64,000 bases of DNA from positions 1,533,501-1,597,500 of the forward strand of contig NZ_CP047023.1 of assembly GCF_009796765.1 (NCBI RefSeq). The letters are read 5' to 3'. The notes beneath the pieces are model-generated. The model saw nothing but the letters and a program-made list of their open reading frames with translations, was not told where the DNA came from and searched no databases. The DNA comes from Paraglaciecola sp. L3A3. GTDB lineage: Bacteria > Pseudomonadota > Gammaproteobacteria > Enterobacterales > Alteromonadaceae. The first letter of the stretch is position 1, and the number at the start of each line of letters is the position of its first letter. This document shows positions 9,257 to 17,492 of this stretch, in pieces. Both the position numbers and the translations under genes were made by a program.

Positions 9257-9484
9257 GTTGTTTCTCCATTAGATAGTTAAAATGTGTCACTATTCAAAAC
9301 GAACTAAATGCTAGTACTTTATGTCGCAATGTAAAAGTACTGGTTAGTTATTTATTACAATTATTTCGAACTAATGAAATTGAGTCATTTTAGAATTTTT
9401 CAAGGCTAAGATTGGTATTAGTCCTTGAAAAAGTTAAACTTGCCGCCAGATCTGCAACAATTAAAATTTGAAATGAGAGCCACT

Positions 9485-9823
9485 ATGGAAACTATTGACA
9501 AAATTAAGCAACAAATAGAAGAGAACCCAATCTTATTGTACATGAAAGGTTCGCCTAAGTTACCTAACTGTGGTTTTTCGTCGCAAGCGTCACAAGCATT
9601 AATGCAATGCGGTGAACAATTTGCCTATGTAGATATTTTACAAAACCCTGATATTCGTGCAGAACTACCTAAATATGCAAATTGGCCTACTTTTCCACAA
9701 TTGTGGGTAGACGGTGAGCTAATTGGTGGTTGTGACATTATTATGGAAATGGCACAGCAAGGCGAACTACAAGAAGTGATTAAAGAGTCTGTCGCTAAAC
9801 GTGCAGGCGATGCTGTTGAATAG
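9485..9823 (+). CDS. grxD: Monothiol glutaredoxin GrxD (Grx4)
   Basis: Iron-sulphur cluster carrier of the monothiol glutaredoxin family. It has the CGFS active site (NCGFSSQA), the preceding KGSPKLP loop, the WPTFPQLWVDGELIGGCDI glutathione-binding region, and about 112 residues, the usual length. The chosen ATG at 9485 follows GAGAG; an upstream extension from 9425 would start with TTG and add 20 residues not found in the family, so it is rejected. A strong terminator follows directly. Confidence 0.95.
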   Translation: METIDKIKQQIEENPILLYMKGSPKLPNCGFSSQASQALMQCGEQFAYVDILQNPDIRAELPKYANWPTFPQLWVDGELIGGCDIIMEMAQQGELQEVIKESVAKRAGDAVE

Positions 9824-9845
9824 TTGAATAAGCTAATCATCAGAT

Positions 9846-9879
9846 AAAAAAATAGAGCGTTTATCGCTCTATTTTTTTG
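9846..9879 (+). terminator. Intrinsic terminator of grxD
   Basis: Stem AAAAAATAGAGCG / CGCTCTATTTTTT with a 5-nt loop and T-run, 23 bp past the stop. The A-tract makes it potentially bidirectional. Confidence 0.92.
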
Positions 9880-10012
9880 TCTTGTTATCGCCGACTAAAT
9901 AGCAAAAGCTATTCACCACAGAAGTTACAGAGCGCTACGCTCACAGAGAACAGCAAAAAGCATTGGCTAGGAAATAGATTTTAGTAGGTAGGCGTAATAA
10001 ACCAAAGGGTTA

Positions 10013-10051
10013 GACGGGCTAAAGCCACGACCTACATCGCTTTTATCTTTT
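10013..10051 (-). repeat. REP-like unit, solitary copy
   Basis: GACGGGCTAAAGCC, ACGACCTACA and the trailing TCGCTTTTATCTTT shared with 8405-8452 and 8521-8563. Confidence 0.7.
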
Positions 10052-10085
10052 CTGCTCCACTCAGCTTCATGCTGCTTTTCTTCTT

Positions 10086-10148
10086 TTGTAGGTCGTCCAT
10101 TTATGGCGTCTATTGTTTAATTTGACGAGCTAAAGCCACGACCTACAA
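10086..10148. repeat. REPIN-like doublet with perfect 10-bp inverted ends
   Basis: Begins TGTAGGTCGT and ends ACGACCTACA, perfect inverted repeats around a spacer with CCATTTATGGCGTC and GACGAGCTAAAGCC. The two halves are REP-like units headed by GTAG on opposite strands. Confidence 0.8.
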
Positions 10149-10203
10149 TGTTCAGAATTTTCATTGTATTAACTACCTCCTATCTCCTATTTACTGCTTT
10201 AAA

Positions 10204-10953
10204 CTATAAAGCAGGTCCTGGAGTTAATGGTTTAGTTAATTTTTCTGTGACTTTTAAACGCCTATCTAAATCATCAATTCGATTCGTTAAGTTATTATTA
10301 GCTAAAGCCGTGGATATTAACTTTTCTCGCAAGCTGGCCAGTTGTTGCTCAACTTCAGCATCACCAGAACTGACTTGAACCAATTGCTCTTGTACTTGTT
10401 TAAGCATACTGCTTTGGTTGGTTAATTGTTCTTTAAGTAAGCTTATTTCAGTATCGTTTCCAGATGACGTCTCTTTTAGCGATTTAATATCTAGCGCATT
10501 AGAATTTTTTACTGACGCTAATGACGTTTCTAGCTTTTTAATATCCGCTTGGTTACGACGCCATGCAGAAGCCCAAAGTTTATCCATTTGATCCCATAAC
10601 TCTTTGGTTTTAGCACTTAGCTCTTTTACTTGCACACCTAAAGCTACGGTTGATTGGTCCATTTCTTCACCGGTGGCAGACAAACGATTTTCTAATTCAG
10701 ATATACGCACTTGGGCTTGTTGTAATACTTTATATTGTGTGGACGACCAGTAGGCTGTCACCGCACAGATTACGGCTAAAAAGAATAAAAACATAATCCA
10801 TGATGGTCCCTTGGAAGGGGCGACTGGCTCTTGCGGCTCAGGATCTTTTTTACCAGTGCTATTACTCGCTTGTGCACGTGTGCGTTGAAATGATTCAAGG
10901 TCATCTTTTTCTAAGGTGAACTTAGGCATGTCATCAAAAGGGTCGTTTGCCAT
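10204..10953 (-). CDS. Inner-membrane protein with long periplasmic coiled coil
   Basis: No named family is recognised. The 249-residue product has an acidic, Pro/Gln-rich cytoplasmic N-terminus (residues 1-50), one transmembrane segment (about 52-70, WIMFLFFLAVICAVTAYW) and a long heptad-rich stretch from 75 to 240 containing repeated LEN/LKE/VQE blocks. This layout is that of a type II membrane protein with a periplasmic coiled coil, as in some cell-division, TolA-like or secretion accessory proteins. It lies downstream of the metallophosphatase gene on the same strand, but a hairpin separates them. Confidence 0.85.
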   Translation of the reverse strand: MANDPFDDMPKFTLEKDDLESFQRTRAQASNSTGKKDPEPQEPVAPSKGPSWIMFLFFLAVICAVTAYWSSTQYKVLQQAQVRISELENRLSATGEEMDQSTVALGVQVKELSAKTKELWDQMDKLWASAWRRNQADIKKLETSLASVKNSNALDIKSLKETSSGNDTEISLLKEQLTNQSSMLKQVQEQLVQVSSGDAEVEQQLASLREKLISTALANNNLTNRIDDLDRRLKVTEKLTKPLTPGPAL

Positions 10954-11107
10954 TATTTGTTTTACTAGTTATTGAGTATAGGTAGCAATGATTATACATA
11001 GCTATGAAAATAATGGGATAGGGGAGTGGAGTTCAGAGCAAAAATGAATGATAAAATAATCATTTTTCTTTCGTGTTCCTAAATTTTGGCAATAAATGGG
11101 TCAAATA

Positions 11108-11148
11108 GATCAGTGCAAGTCTGGCTTTAAGCCAAACCTGTACTGATC
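11108..11148 (-). terminator. Long hairpin after the metallophosphatase gene
   Basis: GATCAGT...TGGCTT and AAGCCA...ACTGATC form an imperfect stem of about 19 bp with a tiny loop. It lies just beyond the stop at 11162 on the minus strand; the following T-run is poor on that strand. Confidence 0.55.
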
Positions 11149-11161
11149 CTTTATTACATTT

Positions 11162-13144
11162 TTATTTGTTGATTAAGGCTAACTCAGCGTCGGCAGTTAA
11201 TACTACCCACCAACGATTACCAAATTCGCTGTCGTATCCTACTAATGGATAATCACTACAGGCGGCGTCACGGCTTGGTGTTTGGGTTAAAAAGCTTTCA
11301 TCCCATGCTTGTGTCACTACACATTCAGCAGGGGCTATGGCTGCCCAATCATTGTTGTAACTTGCCAATTGTACTGTGCTTGCATCTATAGTCTCAGGTG
11401 CAGTAAAGCTGACTGCATAGGCATCGGCTACCGCATTACTAATATCCCAAGATTGAGTGGCTGTTGCGGGTAACACCATGGCTTGTTTGGCAGACCCATC
11501 TGTTTGCGATAATGTTAACCCTGTATCGGCTTCAATATCTTTTGTCACACCATAATCATCTTGGTAAACACCTGTTTGGTTTTGTGTGCCACTAACAATC
11601 AAAATATCTGACGCGGTACCATCAGCAGGCATCCAGCTTAATGTGACATGTTCTTTAAGGTCAATAGTTGTCTCAGGGATAATCATTTCGTCGTTGTCAT
11701 AATCAGGTATAACGCGAGCCGAACTGTTTAAGTTAGGAGACCAACTTTCATGATATTGAAATAACCACTGAAAACTTAGACGCATTAAATCATTCAATGT
11801 TTCGGCGCGGCTAAAACCAGGCGTAATGCCCATATCTCTGGTGCGAGTATCGGTACGATTAAATGTATTATTTTCACCACCCACTAAGCTCACGTACGAA
11901 CCGTCGTTAGCATAACAATCATTGGTTTTGTATTCAGGTGATAATACTAAAACGGGGCGAGTATCTTGCAAAATTGAGTTGGGATATACCACTGTTTCAC
12001 AGCGGTTGGTGGTACGAGAAAATTTATCTGACATATGCCAATCAGCTGCAAACTCTTCCTCTGCTGCGTTAGAGTGGGCAGTGTGCTCTGCAAAGTAAGA
12101 CTGGTAATCAACTCTTTCTTGATTGAAGGTTAAAAAAGATGAATTCACATCATAATGGGTTGAACCACTGCTATTGGTGGCATTTTTTTGTGACACAATC
12201 ATTTGCACTAGATCGCGCTCACCAAAACGGAACTCGTAACCTTTATACGAGGCATTACCAGCAATGATTTGGGTGTAAGTATTCATTCTGTAGTTACCGC
12301 CAGTTGGCGTAGAGCTAGATGGTAATGTAGTCAGTGCTGTTTGTGAGCTAATTAAAGAACGTTGATATTGATGCTCATGGCCTTGTACATAGATAACATC
12401 ACGTTCAGCAAAAAATTTACGAATTTTAGGCTGCACATCAAACACCCAATTATCACCTTTAGTGCCGTCGACTATTTGTTCACGAGTTTGACCATATTTA
12501 GCGCCAATCAAACCATCGTGGCTGGCAACCACTATATGTTCAATCTTGTCTTCGTTTTCTAATACGACTTGTTTGATCCAATCAAAAGCGATAGGCAAAT
12601 TGTAATAAGCCAAACCAATAATCAATACGTTTTCCCGTATCACATAATAATTCACCCACTCATAACTTGGCATGTGTACCGCGTCTTCTGGAATGAAATG
12701 CTTCATGTTTTCAATCCAGTTATATGTATAAGCATAACTGGTTTCGTGATTCCCCATCACTGGTAAAAATTCAATACCTTGCTCTTTATAACTGTCAGCA
12801 ACTGAACGCCATTCGGCAAATTCTACCTCTGAACCATTGTCGGTTAAATCACCTAAAGCAATTACCATATTTGTGCCTGCAGCAGCTTGATGCTTTAACA
12901 ACTCTGACATGGGGTGCATAGCAACGTGAGCTTGCCCTTCTGAGTCACTACCACCTTGAGTATCGGGTAATAAACCAATTTTGAATTCATTATAAACAGG
13001 AGCTTCAGGGGCTGGAGTTTCTGGTTCAGGCTCAACTACCTCTTCAATTACGTTGGTAACATAAGTGTTATCACCTTCACAGGCAGCTAAAGCGCCTAAA
13101 AGTGCTAGTGAGATAATCGATTTTTTCAAAATGGAGGGTGACAT
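11162..13144 (-). CDS. Calcineurin-like metallophosphoesterase lipoprotein
   Basis: Secreted lipoprotein of 660 residues: a signal peptide with lipobox LAAC (Cys about residue 22), an acidic Pro/Glu linker, then a metallophosphoesterase domain. Metal-binding blocks visible are LPDTQGG (first block, DTQ rather than DxH), ALGDLTDNG, MGNHETS, ASHDG and QGHEHQYQ, about residues 58-260. The C-terminal 250 residues contain beta-rich regions of unknown role. Start ATG at 13144 with a GGAAGCAGC leader. Probable substrate is an extracellular phosphoester; not part of a phosphate regulon here. Confidence 0.9.
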   Translation of the reverse strand: MSPSILKKSIISLALLGALAACEGDNTYVTNVIEEVVEPEPETPAPEAPVYNEFKIGLLPDTQGGSDSEGQAHVAMHPMSELLKHQAAAGTNMVIALGDLTDNGSEVEFAEWRSVADSYKEQGIEFLPVMGNHETSYAYTYNWIENMKHFIPEDAVHMPSYEWVNYYVIRENVLIIGLAYYNLPIAFDWIKQVVLENEDKIEHIVVASHDGLIGAKYGQTREQIVDGTKGDNWVFDVQPKIRKFFAERDVIYVQGHEHQYQRSLISSQTALTTLPSSSTPTGGNYRMNTYTQIIAGNASYKGYEFRFGERDLVQMIVSQKNATNSSGSTHYDVNSSFLTFNQERVDYQSYFAEHTAHSNAAEEEFAADWHMSDKFSRTTNRCETVVYPNSILQDTRPVLVLSPEYKTNDCYANDGSYVSLVGGENNTFNRTDTRTRDMGITPGFSRAETLNDLMRLSFQWLFQYHESWSPNLNSSARVIPDYDNDEMIIPETTIDLKEHVTLSWMPADGTASDILIVSGTQNQTGVYQDDYGVTKDIEADTGLTLSQTDGSAKQAMVLPATATQSWDISNAVADAYAVSFTAPETIDASTVQLASYNNDWAAIAPAECVVTQAWDESFLTQTPSRDAACSDYPLVGYDSEFGNRWWVVLTADAELALINK

Positions 13145-13512
13145 TGCTGCTTCCTTAAATGATTTAGGTATATTTAACCGGATAAAAGTGAAGCAGCAGA
13201 GTAGTAATGTAACACTTCATTTATATGGCAATTATATGAAGGTTAAATGAATCATATTGCATATAGGTACGCACGTGAGGGTGGTATTTTTACCTATTTA
13301 AGAGAGAAAGAAAGATATTCTTAAATTAGTTGTATTTAATTTTTTTGGGGAGACGTTGATAAAGTAATTATGTGTTACACATGTGTATCAATAGGCATAA
13401 AAACCGTCTATTTTAGTTAGTTTTGATTAAAGTGAGAAAACCACGTGATTGGCCTGAAGGCCTTTGTTAAGGTGGTTTTATATTAACTGAGGTATATGGT
13501 GATAAAGAGAAA
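13145..13512. other. Gap between the metallophosphatase gene and the tRNA remnant
   Basis: About 370 bp with the promoter region of the minus-strand lipoprotein gene and a hairpin terminator (13437-13479). Nothing else was recognised. Confidence 0.45.
13437..13479 (-). terminator. Hairpin terminator downstream of the resident tRNA-Arg site
   Basis: AAAACCAC (13437-13444) and GTGGTTTT (13472-13479) enclose an inner GGCC-tgaa-GGCC hairpin. It lies 34 bp beyond the CCA end of the tRNA 3' half, as expected for the terminator of the original intact tRNA gene. U-tracts exist in both orientations. Confidence 0.6.
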
Positions 13513-13559
13513 TGGCGTCCCCACCAGGAATCGAACCTAGATCTAAGCCTTAGGAGGGC
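13513..13559 (-). pseudogene. 3' half of resident tRNA-Arg(CCT), separated by insertion
   Basis: On the minus strand this contains the anticodon loop CTCCTAA, the 3' side of the anticodon stem (GGCTT), a T arm CTAGG-TTCGATT-CCTGG and the acceptor TGGGGAC with G discriminator and encoded CCA. No matching 5' half precedes it: the upstream bases cannot pair with the acceptor or anticodon stem. Joined to 21770-21809 through the shared 12-bp core it gives a perfect 75-nt tRNA-Arg(CCT), so this is the original gene cut in the anticodon loop. Confidence 0.88.
13548..13559. repeat. Left attachment site core (attL)
   Basis: CCTTAGGAGGGC, identical to 21770-21781 and in the same orientation. On the minus strand it reads through the anticodon loop (CTCCTAA) of tRNA-Arg(CCT). 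Tyrosine integrases often use anticodon-loop sequences as crossover sites. Confidence 0.85.
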
Positions 13560-13609
13560 GGAGGTCTTCCATCATACGGTGTTGAATTATAAGGATTAAT
13601 TTATATTCC

Positions 13610-13629
13610 ATAGTTATACTGTAGTTGAT
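13610..13629 (+). repeat. Candidate integrase arm-type site, left
   Basis: ATAGTTATACTGTAGTTGAT matches 21574-21593 at 17 of 20 positions in the same orientation. The two lie inside opposite ends of the element, where integrase or excisionase arm sites would be. Confidence 0.45.
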
Positions 13630-13650
13630 ATGCAATTAAACGCAAAATAA

Positions 13651-13709
13651 CCGACTCGGTGTACTTCGTACACTAGCAGCAAGCTGCTGTCGGCTAGCCC
13701 AAGGGCTAG
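13651..13709. other. Cluster of three hairpins, candidate oriT or replication origin
   Basis: Three perfect hairpins follow each other: GTGTAC-ttc-GTACAC (13659-13673), AGCAGC-aa-GCTGCT (13675-13688) and CTAGCCC-aa-GGGCTAG (13694-13709). CCGAC (13651-13655) can also pair with GTCGG (13689-13693) around the first two. The cluster lies 35 bp before the relaxase gene, the usual place of oriT in MOBV elements; a phage-like replication origin is an alternative. Confidence 0.5.
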
Positions 13710-13744
13710 AATCGGCGTTCAATAGCTTTCTTAAGGGGATAATA

Positions 13745-14563
13745 ATGAATGCACAGTTTGTACATCTTGAAGAGTATGGCCTTGAAAGGGGGAGGCAGGG
13801 GCAGCCTAACGTGTTTGGAGTGCTTAGAGAGGCACGGAGGGAGATTGAATACTGCAAGCACGTAGAGAATGTAAGGGCACCAATAAAGCTAGATGGGATT
13901 GATCTGAAGGAAGTTGAAGAAGAGATTAAGAAGGCTAGGGATGACATAAAAGAAAAAGGAAGGGCAATAAGGAAGGATAGTAAAGTTATAGTCGCTGGAG
14001 TCGTCTCATACCCCATAAAGGTAAAGGATGTAAATGACATCGGCGAGTTAAACAATTGGTGCAGGAAAACAATTGGATTTCTAAATAAAGAATTCGGGGA
14101 AAATATGAAAAGTGCGATTTTACACATGGATGAGGAAAATCCCCACATTCACTTTTATGTTTATAACAAAAACACCTTGCGAATAAATGATATTCACCCT
14201 GCGTATATTGAAAAAGACAAAGAAAAAATAAAAAAGAAAAAAAGAGGGGCGTTCAAAAAAGGACTTATGAAGTTCGCTGATAGGTACTTTCACGAAGTAA
14301 GTTCAGATATAGGGCATACTAGATTTAAGAATAAAAGAAAAAGAATGGATAGGGATAACTACCTTGAGCTTAAAAATGAGGCAAGTAAAAGAATTCACCA
14401 AAAAGGTGAATTTGAGAGGAAGCTAAAATTTAAAGAATTGGAATTGGGCAATGTGAAAAAAGAAAATAACGAAATAAAATTAAAAATGGCATTTCTTATA
14501 AAAATAATCAAAAGCTTTAAACTAAGAGCTAAAAAAAATATAGGTATAAAAGTGCCACATTAA
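13745..14563 (+). CDS. MOBV-type (Mob/Pre) relaxase
   Basis: HUH-family nicking enzyme that would cut oriT and pilot the element's strand during mobilisation. The decisive motif is HMDEENPHIHFYV (about residues 127-139), the HxDExxPHxH metal-binding block of Mob/Pre relaxases; the N-terminus (MNAQFVHLEEYG) also fits. At 272 residues it is a short form with a basic, helical C-terminus. ATG follows AAGGGG. By hand count its arginine codons are 11 AGG, 7 AGA, 1 CGG and 1 CGA, the reverse of host genes, which suggests foreign origin and dependence on tRNA-Arg(CCT). Adjacent upstream hairpins are a candidate oriT. Confidence 0.8.
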   Translation: MNAQFVHLEEYGLERGRQGQPNVFGVLREARREIEYCKHVENVRAPIKLDGIDLKEVEEEIKKARDDIKEKGRAIRKDSKVIVAGVVSYPIKVKDVNDIGELNNWCRKTIGFLNKEFGENMKSAILHMDEENPHIHFYVYNKNTLRINDIHPAYIEKDKEKIKKKKRGAFKKGLMKFADRYFHEVSSDIGHTRFKNKRKRMDRDNYLELKNEASKRIHQKGEFERKLKFKELELGNVKKENNEIKLKMAFLIKIIKSFKLRAKKNIGIKVPH

Positions 14564-14600
14564 CAGAGACTCGGCTTCAGTGACGAAAACTAACATGGAG

Positions 14601-15692
14601 TTAAACTAACTCTAACTCCTGCTGAGCCTTTTTAATTATTCCTTTCATAGGTGAATTTGTTAATGAGTTTTTTATTGCAAGAGTTACAACCTGAGCTAGC
14701 TTACATGGAACAGCATTTCCAATTTGGCTAAATACTCTAGTTTGAGGTCCCATAAATTTATAATCTGTAGGAAACGTTTGTAAAATTGCAGCTTCATCAA
14801 TAGTCAGCCTTCTTAACCTAGGGGGGGCGTCTTTGTATTCAGCTTTACAAGCTCCTGTCATTAGTTTTTGGTGATGATCCTCAACCCAACTTGGCTCATC
14901 ATCATATAAATGCTCCTCGTCTATTATTGGAGTTCTATTACCACCCATACTAGCTGGAAGGGTGCTAGACCATGCATCTGGATTAAGTGGCCTACCTTGA
15001 CCATTAAATAACATTCCTGCATATGGGGATTTTCTTAAAACAGGGTTTGCGGCAAGAGTGATTTTTGCTTTAGTCTTATTCGGATTGCTCTCAGAACCCG
15101 CCCTGCCTAAATGAGAAATTGCTTGCCTTAATGAAATTGATTCTGTTCTAAATGGTTCATAACATTCAGAAGAAATAGGCCGAAACCCTTTTACAATACC
15201 CGTAAAAAAAACTCGCTCTCTTGACTGAGGTACCCCGAAATCTTTAGCATTTAATATATTCATAGTAACTTGATATCCAGCGGATTCCATTCTTCTATAT
15301 ATTTCTTCTCTCACGTCCTGGAACTTTGCCAAACTTCCTAGAGACTTTACGTTTTCCATTATAAAGGCTTTCGGCTTCACCATTTCCACTACATCACAAA
15401 AGGAAAACACCAGCTTCGACCTAGGGTCTGAGGGATCCATTTTACCTGCAACAGAGAAGCCTTGGCATGGTGGGCCACCTATGACAAGATCAACGCCTTT
15501 AAATTTAGCAATTTCTTCAAGGTTTTGGTCGATGTCCCCCTCTATTACAATTGTATCAGGGTGGTTTTCTCTGTATGTATTACATGCGTGTGGATCAAGT
15601 TCTGAAGCAGCAACAATATTAAACCCCGCATTAATAGCCCCGATATCCATTCCCCCAGCGCCAGCAAAAAGTGATATAGCATTTAGTCTCAT
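14601..15692 (-). CDS. DNA (cytosine-5) methyltransferase of a type II R-M system
   Basis: Methylates cytosine at C5 to protect DNA from the cognate nuclease. Motifs in order: I (SLFAGAGGMDIG, residues 5-16), IV with catalytic Cys (GGPPCQGFSVAGK), VI (MENVKSL), VIII (QSRERVFF), the variable target-recognition region around 190-290, and X (QIGNAVPCKLA). Start is taken at 15692, preceded by AGGA, giving 363 residues beginning MRLNAISLF; the frame extends upstream to 15815 but this would overlap the divergent HTH gene. Target sequence cannot be read from the protein. Confidence 0.93.
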   Translation of the reverse strand: MRLNAISLFAGAGGMDIGAINAGFNIVAASELDPHACNTYRENHPDTIVIEGDIDQNLEEIAKFKGVDLVIGGPPCQGFSVAGKMDPSDPRSKLVFSFCDVVEMVKPKAFIMENVKSLGSLAKFQDVREEIYRRMESAGYQVTMNILNAKDFGVPQSRERVFFTGIVKGFRPISSECYEPFRTESISLRQAISHLGRAGSESNPNKTKAKITLAANPVLRKSPYAGMLFNGQGRPLNPDAWSSTLPASMGGNRTPIIDEEHLYDDEPSWVEDHHQKLMTGACKAEYKDAPPRLRRLTIDEAAILQTFPTDYKFMGPQTRVFSQIGNAVPCKLAQVVTLAIKNSLTNSPMKGIIKKAQQELELV

Positions 15693-15752
15693 ACAGTCCT
15701 CTAAATATTGGAATTTCGAATATTTTGGGGAATGTAGCACACTCCATTTCCT
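15693..15752. promoter_or_regulatory. Divergent promoter/operator region of the R-M system
   Basis: The 60 bp between the methyltransferase and HTH starts include AATATT-GGAATTTCG-AATATT, a pair of AATATT motifs around a central TTCGAA-like core, and two GGAATG/CATTCC-like elements. This is where a controller (C) protein would bind; the exact operator is not established. Confidence 0.45.
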
Positions 15753-16013
15753 ATGAAAAGAAGTAAAACAATACATAATGAGCAATACAGCAACTTGATT
15801 GAAAAGCTGTGTCAAGAAAGAAAACGTTTGGGTTTATCACAGACGGAAGTCGCTAACACCCTAAAAATGACACAGTCTGAAATATCTAAGATTGAAACAA
15901 GTGAAAGACGGATCGATATACTTGAATTTAGAGAACTATTGTCCGTTTATCGTATGAGTGAAAATTTAAAGCTGAAGCAACTTGTTATTGAGTTTTTTAA
16001 ATTGGAAAAATAA
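15753..16013 (+). CDS. XRE-family HTH regulator, controller-like
   Basis: An 86-residue protein with one Cro/C1-type helix-turn-helix (about residues 26-60, LSQTEVANTLKMTQSEISKIE). It is encoded directly before the putative nuclease gene with a 1-nt stop/start overlap (TAATG) and divergent from the methyltransferase. In type II systems such C proteins delay nuclease expression until DNA is methylated. ATG at 15753; ribosome site is weak. Confidence 0.85.
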   Translation: MKRSKTIHNEQYSNLIEKLCQERKRLGLSQTEVANTLKMTQSEISKIETSERRIDILEFRELLSVYRMSENLKLKQLVIEFFKLEK

Positions 16014-17089
16014 TGAACGTTGCTCAACGAAATGAACGTGCAAAACAATATGTAATTGATAAGTTAGATTTAGCATCAGACTTCACAGAATCTGATTTTC
16101 AAAATATACCAAATTATGACTATATAAAATCAATCTTATTAGCTTTGATATTTGTACCAGCTAAAGGTTTTCGAGGGGTTGTTGCTACAGCTATAACAGG
16201 TAAGTATTTAAACCCCAACTATGACCCCTTAAATGATTTTTATTCATGTAATCCACGTTCTATATTTGAACAAGGAATATTCTATGCTTTTGAAAATAGA
16301 ATTCCTTGTGGAAAGTCAGACCCTTTGAATGTAGCAAAAAACATTAATGTTCTAGATGACGCTTGGGCTAAAGGAAAAAGACCACAAGCCTCAGCACAAG
16401 CGGCTGTCGATTACCTACATTGTATTGAAGCCGCATCAAATGAAGAGCAAGAAGATCTTATTAATTATTTTTTCTTTAAATTGGTTGAGTATGCCAACAG
16501 TATTGCATCGATTCAGATTATTGTTCCCGATCAGCAAGAATTAGCCAATCAGGTTTCTGCTAATAAACTATTAGAATTTGTACTGAGATTCCCAGAAAGC
16601 GGCACGATACCTCAATTAGTGGTATCAAAATTGATGAAAAAATTATATTCGACTTCAACAGTTGTTGTGGAAGGGGGAGACGAAAGTGTATTTGGTACTA
16701 ATACTACATCAAAGAAGCCCGCTGATATTTGGCTGGAATCATCAAATACGCCATATAATCTTTTTGAAGTGACAGTGAAAAAAATTGACGCGAAAAGGCT
16801 GGATGATTGTATCCAATCGCTACATTCCGTGGGAATGTTAGAGAAGCAAGTAAGTTTTGTTTGCAGAATACCAGAGGATATAAACTCATTGTCCGGTGTT
16901 CAAAATGGTGCGTTAAATTATAAGGGGAAACAATTCAACTTTGTGGAGATAAGATCTTTTATTCTTTCAATGATGGCATTTCTATCAGCACAGGAAGTTC
17001 ACGAAGTAATGCTGGAACTACAAAGTTTTATCAGTCAAATTGAAAGACCAATAACAACTAGAAATGGCTGGAATAGCATTTTTTGTTAG
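16013..17089 (+). CDS. Putative type II restriction endonuclease
   Basis: A 358-residue protein with no named subfamily that I recognise. A PD-(D/E)xK-like nuclease core is visible as KKPADIWL (about residues 236-243) followed by NLFEVTVKK (about 251-259), i.e. PAD...ExTxK. Its gene overlaps the HTH controller stop and sits opposite a C5 methyltransferase, the standard layout of a C-protein-controlled R-M system. The recognition site is unknown. Codon use is AT-rich but less AGG-biased than the relaxase gene, so the R-M module may have been acquired separately. Confidence 0.72.
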   Translation: MNVAQRNERAKQYVIDKLDLASDFTESDFQNIPNYDYIKSILLALIFVPAKGFRGVVATAITGKYLNPNYDPLNDFYSCNPRSIFEQGIFYAFENRIPCGKSDPLNVAKNINVLDDAWAKGKRPQASAQAAVDYLHCIEAASNEEQEDLINYFFFKLVEYANSIASIQIIVPDQQELANQVSANKLLEFVLRFPESGTIPQLVVSKLMKKLYSTSTVVVEGGDESVFGTNTTSKKPADIWLESSNTPYNLFEVTVKKIDAKRLDDCIQSLHSVGMLEKQVSFVCRIPEDINSLSGVQNGALNYKGKQFNFVEIRSFILSMMAFLSAQEVHEVMLELQSFISQIERPITTRNGWNSIFC

Positions 17090-17161
17090 CTTCCTTTTAA
17101 ATTGACATTTTAGCTTCTAATCTTAATCGTATGCTTTTTTCACCACCCGATATTGTGATGA

Positions 17162-17203
17162 GCGTTACTTAAATGTAACGCCTCACAGTTCTTGATACGT
17201 GAG
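17162..17203. other. Two adjacent hairpins between convergent genes
   Basis: GCGTTAC-ttaaat-GTAACGC (17162-17181, perfect 7-bp stem) followed by CTCAC...GTGAG (17183-17203). No T-run is present. It could terminate one of the convergent genes or be a replication signal. Confidence 0.35.
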
Positions 17204-17213
17204 ACAAGCGGAT

Positions 17214-17492
17214 TTAAGCTGCTTCAACGTCAATAACACTAAGTCGCCCACTACCTAAATCAACATTAAAGGAAATGCTTGCGGTTAATGGGTACTTTAA
17301 ACCTTTAGCTTTTTGAAATAATTCTGGAGTAATATTTAGCTCTTGACCGGCTAATCCGAATGCCTCACCTTCACTACCGAAAGCCTTGCCTTCTGATGCG
17401 ATATTAATTTTACTGATATCGTAGTCATTCCCCGTTTTTTTAGATGTACCTTTGGAGCGGGTAACTCCCAAAACTAAAGCCTGCTGTTTCAT
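17214..17492 (-). CDS. Small ssDNA-binding-like protein of the replication module
   Basis: A 92-residue product with beta-strand-rich character: it starts MKQQALVLGVTRSKGTSKKTGNDYD and ends in a FNVDLGSGRLSVIDVE strand. This resembles small ssDNA-binding proteins encoded beside replication initiators in filamentous vibrio-type phages and related elements. The resemblance is from memory of the N-terminal pattern and needs a profile search. It is divergent from rep, with a palindromic site between them. Confidence 0.55.
   Translation of the reverse strand: MKQQALVLGVTRSKGTSKKTGNDYDISKINIASEGKAFGSEGEAFGLAGQELNITPELFQKAKGLKYPLTASISFNVDLGSGRLSVIDVEAA

Noticed and set aside
15693..15815. Upstream extension of the methyltransferase to 15815
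   Set aside because: The extra 41 residues precede the first conserved motif, overlap the divergent HTH gene and lack family support; ATG 15692 has an AGGA ribosome site.
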